From Poronia punctata (Eukaryota > Ascomycota > Sordariomycetes > Xylariales > Xylariaceae), in contig MU401491.1 in the NCBI GenBank assembly GCA_022579005.1, positions 23,506-87,505 of the forward strand: DNA of 64,000 nucleotides, read 5' to 3'. A program made the translations under genes and the position numbers. Within the stretch, counting starts at the first letter, position 1. Every line of letters begins with the position of its first letter. The notes below the pieces were generated by a model, which saw only the letters and a list, made by a program, of their open reading frames with translations, ran no database searches and was not told the origin of the DNA. Shown here one piece after another: positions 56,688-64,000 of this stretch.

Positions 56688-59576
56688 ATTGTTGAGACTC
56701 CCGCTCGCAACCACACGAGGCTCTATGGGAGTGATGAGTGGTTGACAAGCGGAGAGGATAAAGTAAACAAGGGGAAGTCGGCTTCCGTGAAGTTGATATT
56801 ATATATCAAATGATGGGTGACATGAATCCTATATAGTGAAAACAGTCAGCAATACTGACCATGAGTATAGTGAAACAACACACCTCAATCATGGTTCATG
56901 AGTATAAAAGTCGGCGATGTAAAGATAAAATAAAACTGAACGTGGCGGTGAACCAAGTAGGTGCAGAAATGTGTGATACTGGTAAGAAGAAGCAGCGACC
57001 GCCTGCTTTTATGAACTTACAACTGATGTGGGGTTTGTGGTAACAGGTTCCTTCCTCAGCGGCAGTTACACAGCATCAAAATCTCTGATCGCGATGAGGT
57101 CCGAGCGCAAACGACAACTTTATCTAAGTTTGATGTTGATTGGTGAAGGTTGCTGAATAAATAGAGTTGATCTGTGTCTCAGTTGAATGGCAGGTCGGCA
57201 GGGACAAAGCTGGATTGCAAACGTGTGATGATTCACCAAGCATACAAAGCGTTGCTTCTGCTTGTCAAGAGCGCAACTTAGTGCGCACGCCTGACTGTGT
57301 CACTACAGCACTGGGGAAAATGACTGAAAGAGAAACAGGATGGATAGATGTTGTGAAATAAGTCGGTATGTTGCCGCGGATGAGTGCAGGAGAACAAGCT
57401 GCTAATCCATGCAATGTTGCGCAACCAGGGGGTCGCCGATTGGGTGGATGGGGGTTAAATGAAGGGAAAGGAAAGGTGCACAAGAAAAATGAATAGAAGG
57501 GAAGAAATGCTCAGGCCTGCAGCGGCGTGAAAGGAAATATATGTATTGTTTTTAAGGACAAACCTTTCATGTTCCTTTGGTACGTACCTTTGCCTGCGCT
57601 TGATCTTGACTTGGATATCAAACGTAAAAACTTGGAAATATCAGATGAGAGAAGGGCTAGACCGGATAACATTCCGATGAGCATCTCTCTTTGGGGGTTT
57701 TGTTTTCTCTCCTCCTTAGAGACAGGTTTGCATTGTGTGGAGTCACTATATGCCTTTGGCCGCACTTTGGATCATGCTTATGGCAATGATACTTTATTCC
57801 CATCTATACCGACGCTTCTTCCTTGCACTGTAGATTCTTGTGTTGTTCATCGTTGACTGATACTGTACCTAGATGTTATTGTTTTTTCTCATGCCCTTTT
57901 CAACCCTATACCTACAGTTTTACGAGTGGTAAAGAATTGTCAAGACTTGAATCTGATGATCATGATGACATCAAAGTTGGTCTTTACTATTGAGCAAATG
58001 CCACCGAGGGTAGCCTACCTATTCATCTAATCGCATCCAAGTCTCGCCCTTTCTGCTGTGATAGAAAAGTTTGATCACCTCGTTGACAAGCCGCTGCTAT
58101 GCAAGATATCAGATATTTTCCAACGCAATACGCACTGCTGCATCATCCGCGTCTGATCTTGGTATATGTAATTGCTATCAATTCGTCCCGTCTAGGGGCA
58201 ACGTCTACTCACCTCAGCAAGAAAAGTGGCTGGCTATATTTTTGGGACTGAAACGTACGAATGCAATGTCAGGAACAAGTTTATGCTGATTTTTAGCCAC
58301 CCCTCACCCAGTCCCGTCGTGACTCGTGGCGGTGCCGGTGCGGTCCGCCCCGTAGAACTGTCGGGTCATGCTCCTCTTTCTGCCTTGAGCGATGCCACTT
58401 CTTTTTAGCCCGTCCTTCCATTGCCTGATACGAGAAGCGCCCAGGCCCAGGGATTTTTATCTTTGTTGATGCATTCTTTTATTATTATTAATATCTAGTT
58501 TCCGACTTGAACTCCAATTCATAGATACTGGGTATGTATACATGAGATGGGTCTAGAGACAATTTCAAGTTACGTTGTACACGTATATATCTACCCCTAC
58601 CCAATAGGTACATACATGTGGATCTACTGTAATGCAATGCCAGGCGCTGCCGGCTGTGGTCGGGTGGTTACTTAAGTACTCCGACCCTGATAAAGTAGAA
58701 CGGATCTACCCAACGGTTTTCTTAGCCAAGTCCGAACATCTTGCGTTCTGCTCCTGACAGATAAAATGCCATACCCATTATAATCAAGCTTTTGTTGCCC
58801 GACGCCAAGAACTGTCTTGAAACTGTCCTGAATCCTTGGCTCTACTGGTTCCCTACGAGTAGGTATTTCCTTGATTCCACACATATTAGAGGTAGCAACT
58901 CCAATGCTTCATTGCCCTTTCAGCTCGTGAAGCGTAATGAAATTATCAAACAGTTACAGGGCTATTATCTCCATATTCCGTAAATCAACATCCGTGTCGC
59001 CCCTGCCGCTCCTGAACCTTCGATCTCGAGATGAAGCGGCTTCTTTCAGAATAGGTATTGTACATATGCAGACGCTCAAGATTCCTGGCCCCCAAGCATC
59101 TTCTCTGCTCCAGCTCTGGCGGTCAGAAGTGAACCAACCAGATTAGACTCCCCGAGTGATTTGATAAGCTGCTCAGGATGCGTAATCGGCAATTGTTCAT
59201 ATACCCCGCTCAATCATACTTGGACCTCTTTTGGGTATTTGGTACAGTAGGTAGGTACCATTACCTAAGGCAGCAGGTATTGGGTAGTATGGATGTGTTA
59301 ACATAATAGATCTCAGCCGCAAATGCCCAATGCACTTCCTCCTTATCTACCTTGCGAGTAGGTACAGTTTCACTTACAGCAACGTACACCAGATAGCGGG
59401 TCAGCCCGTTTTGATTCTTCGCCATGCACGTTTATTGCAGATGTCTCAATAGTTAGGTTCATCCGCAGTCTTCGGACCATACCGACAACAGCGCTGCTAC
59501 CCATATAGACTCAAAGCCATTATCATCAAGTCCACTCGGAAAGCTTGTCGAGTCGGCTAGAAGAAGGAATGTGATT
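56688..59576. other. intergenic between divergent glycosylase and ankyrin genes, no gene seen
   Basis: 2.9 kb between start codons that point away from each other. Short frames at 56,861-57,043, 57,167-57,361, 57,511-57,856 and 58,071-58,408 overlap on both strands and show no motif. TAGGTAGGTA and ACCTAAGG words occur at 59,248-59,270. Each end must hold a promoter; no site is claimed. Confidence 0.55.
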
Positions 59577-62569
59577 ATGGCGGCTTCGCAAAGCTCCGAC
59601 GATCTTTACGTACTCCCCAAACAAGCTCATCTGCGGTTAATCGCAGCGGCCGCGAGAGGGAATGAGGCGGCGCTTCGAAATGCCTATTCTGAACTGCCGG
59701 CTTGGGAGTCACCCCAGGACATCGACGCTTTACGACACGCCCTTCAGAAGGCTGCAGGTAAAGGTAGCTGGCCCGTCTTTCAGCTGCTTCTTGAATGGGG
59801 CGCCAACGTCCATGCTGTAAGGTCGGGGGAGGTGCCAGCCTTGTTCAAGGCAGTCGAGGGCGGGCGGCAGGCCATGGTCACCGAGCTATTTCGTCGTGGT
59901 GCCGAACATGATTGGTATCGTCCCAAAGACGGGGTTACCGCTTTATTCATCGCCTGCCTGAGGGGTTTTGAGTATATCGTCAAAGACTTGCTAGAGGCTG
60001 GTGCCGACCCCAATACGTGTGATAAGGAAGGAAGGACACCTCTTATATACTCGGTCGCTCAGAGGGCTACCAAATGCACCCCAAGCATATTTAAAATGTT
60101 AATCCAGTATGGAGCCAACATGGAAGCGCGTGATCACTCCGGGCAGACAGCTCTGCTCAAGGCTGCTTCAATTGGGCACGCACAACTTGTCGAGATGTTT
60201 CTGAGCGGAGAGTTGGGACAGAGAGCCGACATCTCGGCAAAGAAAACTCGAGGGCAGACAATCGTGTACCTCGCGGCCGAAAAGAACCACCCTTCTGTCG
60301 TCGAAGTCTTGCTGAACTATGGCGCTGATCCTAACGTGGCCGCTGACGGAGGATGGAGGCCAATCCACTCCGTAGCGCGAGGAGGCCATGTGCAAATTTT
60401 AATACGTCTGCTCGAAGCAGGAGTCTCGGTCAATGCACAATTGTCCAACGGGATGACACCATTGCATTTGGCTGCCACGAATGGACACTTCGACGTCGTG
60501 GAGGTCCTCTTAGCACAGCCATCTGTTATATTGGATATCAAGGATAGTTTCAATCGGACACCGATGATTTGCGCAGCCCTGATTAAGCGCAAGGATGTTG
60601 CCCAGCTCTTGTCCCCAACCTCCGTGTCTCACCGGCTTTCAGCTTCCAAGGCAGCAGCTTGTAAGAGTTTTGAAGCTATGATTGTCGACTTTGGAGAATT
60701 TCGGGAAAAGCGGCTCCGCCCCAGCCATTCGGTTTGGGATCTTCTGTACGGGTTGGACGAGTATATGTATAAGCCAAAAGTCCCAATCTCGCCAAGGAAT
60801 GTCAAGTATCGACCGGATGTGAGATGGATTCACCTTCCGGCAAACAATGTACGTCAAAGTCTCTACCAAGAAACTCATAAAGCTCGACGAATCCAACTTA
60901 ACACTATTTAGGTCCACTGGGTCGAGGTAAGTTCCCGAGATAACTCGTTGACGCTTTATTCCGACGCGGCCACAGACTTTATTCGCAAGATTGCTTGCCG
61001 AGGAAGGGTTTCAAGATGTCGAGTCTTTTAGATCCGTGATAGAAAGCCTGCACCAAGAACAACAAGGGTCACTTGAGTCGGGTTATTCCATGAGACCGGT
61101 TTGTCAACGAAATACTCACTCTCGATCAAGCTCGGGTACTGGCGTGTCTACGCCACCCCTAAAGCCAAAGACAGGGAGCATTGTGCTTTTTGTAAGTTGA
61201 GCAATCCCCTGAGAAGCCGTCTATGCTGACTTTATAGGTGCCATTTATCCATTATGAGACGCTCGACCGATACCGCAAAATGGAGGCCACTGTGGCGCAA
61301 GTACGGCGGAACGGAAGACCTGTTTCGGCTACCCCAGATGCACAACTCATCCAAGGCTACCTTGAGAGCGACCGGCCTCTTCACGTCCGGAGAGATCTAG
61401 ACAAGTATCACAACGACCGTGTCGATACCACTGCGAGGGCCGCAGACCAAGTGACAGCTAGGTCTGATAGAAAACAGCATACAATATTGATGTTGGACCA
61501 GTTGTGGCTTTGGGTGATTGGAAAAGGTACTTTTATATCCCAAATGTTGGCGATCATGACAACTGACGACTAGGGTACAGATATGGTGGTCTCTTGTTTT
61601 GCCGAACGCTGGGAACAACCGAGTACCGACCCGTTGAACGTGCGGGACAGCATTCTGGACGCTCTCAAAGGCGAACAAAATATTACATCCAACTATCACC
61701 TAGCAACACTCATCCTCACTCACTCTTATAATATTCTTGACTCTATTCGGGTTTCCCAGACTCACAAATTCATGAATCTGTTCGAATCCTCTATCAAGAC
61801 TGTGGTTGACCGCCAGGATCGCCTGCTCGCAAATTTCTATCAAATCTCCCACCGGTCGAGTAATTGGTTACGAAGTAATCGCAAACATCACGGCATCCCG
61901 ACACGGATGGATCAGGACGGCGACCATGATTATGTCCTCGATGCGCTCTTAGACCTTAGCGAAGAGACGACCATATTGAGTGAGGTGAACGACATACGTG
62001 ACGAGATCAACATCGTTGAAGATGTCGTGAGCACACAAAAGTCCATCCTCCAAGAGTTCGAGGCGCTCGTCACCGAGGAATTGCAAGACAGGGAAGAAGA
62101 GGACATCGGCGCTGTCATGACACAGTTGAAAATGCGATGGCGGGCCCTAGGACGACGCATCGATACTCGACAAAGAGACCTCAACCGGATGAGTAGACGG
62201 GCGGAAAATTCCCACTCGAGCCTGCGATCCTTGCTAGAGCTTAAGCAGATGCAGTCTAATGCCCTCGAGGCCAAGTTTGCTCGCAATCAGGCCGTCACGA
62301 CATCGAAGCAAGGACAGGCCGTCCTTGTGTTTACCATTGTAACCATCATCTTCCTCCCCATGTCTTTCATCGCCACGCTCTTCACTGTCGAACTCAGCGA
62401 GTGGCCGAATCCTCTGACGCTCTCGTACATGGCCAAGTATACCTTTGGTATTGGATTGGGGATATCGATCCCGTTGGTCGTAATTGCCATGACTGTCAGT
62501 GACGTCGTTGCTACTGTGAAGGCGTTTTTCCTAGGAGATCATCGACTCTTTCGCGCATTAAGGGGTTAA
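59577..62569 (+). CDS. ankyrin-repeat protein with C-terminal CorA-like membrane domain
   Basis: About 926 aa. Exons are 59577-60848, 60912-60926, 60976-61191, 61238-61526 and 61581-62569. About nine ankyrin repeats occupy residues 48-345 (ALFIACLRGFEYIVKDLLEA, TPLHLAATNGHFDVVEVLLA). A linker with RWIHLPANNVHWVE introduces the fungal CorA-like region, which has long helices (EINIVEDVVSTQKSILQEFE) and two membrane spans near the end (843-867, 884-905). The loop between them reads LPMSFIATLFTVELSEW and lacks the Gly-Met-Asn filter of true CorA Mg2+ channels, so transport of Mg2+ is doubtful. Exon 2 is a 15-nt microexon coding VHWVE; intron sizes are 63, 49, 46 and 54 nt. The start is the ATG at 59577. 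Such fusions are common in filamentous ascomycetes; a signalling or scaffold role at a membrane is possible but unproven. Confidence 0.88.
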
Positions 62570-63714
62570 TAAATGCCATTGTTCATCTTGATGAAATAAA
62601 ACTCCAGATTGATAGACTTAGGTCCTGATGGGGGTTGCTGCGGAACAAGCCGGGGATTATTTTATTTTGCAGTTCATTCAGTAAGGTCACTTCGTGGTCA
62701 AAACCAACGATTGAAGAGTGGAGGACCATATCTCACATATGAACTATATTCATTAGGCGAGGGTCGCGAACCCACATGTTAATCACTCATACGAGATTAT
62801 ACTGGAAGAAAATCTATCTGAATTGACACTTACAAATGAACACGGTAATTCAGAATAGGGGGGGGAGCGTTGATTACATTAACATAACTTACAAGAGTGA
62901 CGAGTCTCGATTAACGTAGAAAATCCATACTCACTCTCTGTCGCTATGTACATACATAGAGTCCGAGACGAACACGCTCACGATGTTACGAATACTCGTA
63001 GACTCACCATGAACGCACAGACCAATATGAAGAGGGGTGGGTACAGTGCTAATAACAGTACAAAACAGAAGGTCGAATAAAGCAAGAACGAATGAACCAA
63101 TAAGATAACATACCTGACAGATGCGCTCCACCTATTCGGCCAAGCCTAATTTATAACAGAGATTTTGCAGAACTTGAAATTTCAACCTTTCTGTTTTTTC
63201 CATTTCTGATCCTCAGTCTAGCAATCGCATGCATTTAACGATTCTGGCATGAATAAGGTAGGTCTACCTAAGGTTAACTTGCATGGAAGAGACGATGGCC
63301 TCTTCTCCAGGTAACTTGACTTGAAACTTTCCCGTCTTTGGGATATATTGTAAGTTTCCAGTGGTCTCTATGGCATTATCGTGGTAAGTTAGTTCTCTCC
63401 CTATCTGTCCTACCCCTCCTACACGAACCCCTGCCTGGTTTGATGATGAGTATATATTTTTATTTCAAATGTTCGACTTCTGATTCAAACTATGAGGATA
63501 AAAATACTCTGAAAACTGATTGGTTTTCCATATCTTTGTTCTGGTTTTTTGGCACGGACTAGACGGGGAATATCTTGCTAATGGGTGCAATGCAATCACA
63601 GATAAATGTGCTTCTATTCCATTCTTTCTGGGCCCCTTGACGGACTTGATTAATTTGCTGGTAACTTCGTCTGATATGATCGTCGGGCTTTTCTGCCGGC
63701 AAAAACAGGCATCT
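62570..63714. other. convergent intergenic region, no gene seen
   Basis: 1.1 kb between the ankyrin/CorA-like gene and the stop of the edge gene. AT-rich in parts, with TAGGTCTACCTAAGG near 63,258-63,273. The plus-strand frame at 63520-63819 is antisense to the edge gene and is not supported. Confidence 0.55.
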
Positions 63715-64000
63715 CTACGATGGGGGTGGTCCGGCATCTCCGTCGGTGGAACTATCATCTCGTATAAAGCGCCATGGGGGGGCCTTACGCACAATCGGCG
63801 ATGCACTAGCCTTGCGTAGCCCGCTTGTATTATCCGGTGGCATCACGTCTTTCTCAGAACTTGAGGTTGTGCCCGTGCCTGTGCCGGCGCGGCTGGTTTC
63901 ATCTAGCCGTCGACGGTAACGAAGCAGAAGCCACACCAAGGCAAGGATATTGACGATTCCAACAATGTCGCTACCCAGCCATACGCCGACCAAGACGCCC
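63715..64000 (-). CDS. C-terminal part of a membrane protein, cut by window edge
   Basis: The minus-strand frame is open to the last base of the window and stops at 63715, giving the final 94 residues or so. It shows one clear membrane span (GSDIVGIVNILALVWLLLRY) followed by a stop-transfer cluster RYRRRLDE and a Ser/Thr/Pro-rich cytoplasmic tail (TSSSEKDVMPPDNTSGLRK, ending AGPPPS). The organisation, span plus basic cluster plus disordered tail, resembles many fungal single-pass or polytopic surface proteins, but the family cannot be named from this fragment. The rest lies to the right. Confidence 0.6.
   Translation of the reverse strand, partial: GVLVGVWLGSDIVGIVNILALVWLLLRYRRRLDETSRAGTGTGTTSSSEKDVMPPDNTSGLRKASASPIVRKAPPWRFIRDDSSTDGDAGPPPS

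Overview
The window looks like chromosomal DNA of a filamentous ascomycete (Pezizomycotina, most likely Sordariomycetes). The genes carry short spliceosomal introns (46-157 nt) with GTANGT-type donors and CTAAC branch points. The products are typical of that group: a PLS1-type tetraspanin, a WASP/Las17 protein, Chs5, an XPF-type nuclease, a long Sen1 helicase and an ankyrin/CorA-like fusion. A 7.4 kb block shows the AT-saturated decay left by repeat-induced point mutation (RIP). No species is claimed.

Layout. Positions 1-22,900 are gene-poor: a microsatellite-rich stretch (1-2.5 kb), one doubtful gene (3.1-3.7 kb), the MADS-box gene MCM1 (4.2-5.1 kb, minus), then a desert. Inside the desert sit a 431-bp MITE-like element with inverted ends (11.62-12.05 kb) and a RIP-destroyed non-LTR retrotransposon (12.70-20.11 kb, minus) flanked by a 17-bp target-site duplication. 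From 23 kb to the right edge the DNA is gene-rich: a tetraspanin (23.0-24.0, plus); a 74-aa protein with a predicted lipidated N-terminus (27.9-28.2, plus); XPF/Rad1 (28.7-31.6, minus), divergent from a 65-aa hydrophilic protein (32.2-32.5, plus); WASP (33.8-35.9, plus); eIF1A (37.6-38.4, minus), divergent from an unidentified, probably mitochondrial protein (39.3-40.1, plus); Chs5 (41.0-42.4, plus); an intron-containing tRNA-Gln(UUG) (42.80-42.89, plus); a low-complexity 630-aa protein (43.8-45.7, plus); Sen1 (46.5-52.9, minus); an HhH-GPD DNA glycosylase (54.3-56.7, minus); an ankyrin plus CorA-like fusion (59.6-62.6, plus); and the 3' end of a membrane-protein gene cut by the right edge.

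The genes are individually regulated eukaryotic units, not an operon. Themes recur but physical linkage need not mean co-function: genome maintenance and RNA/DNA-hybrid resolution (XPF, Sen1, the glycosylase), polarised growth and secretion (WASP, Chs5, tetraspanin) and gene expression (MCM1, eIF1A, tRNA-Gln). I reconstructed exon structures by hand from splice signals and reading-frame continuity. Assignments to families rest on motifs I recognise, not on a database search. I found no clearly new multi-gene system. The most unusual material is the pair of mobile-element fossils, the lipidated microprotein, the repetitive tail of the glycosylase, and the CorA-like protein that lacks the GMN motif and contains a 15-nt microexon.
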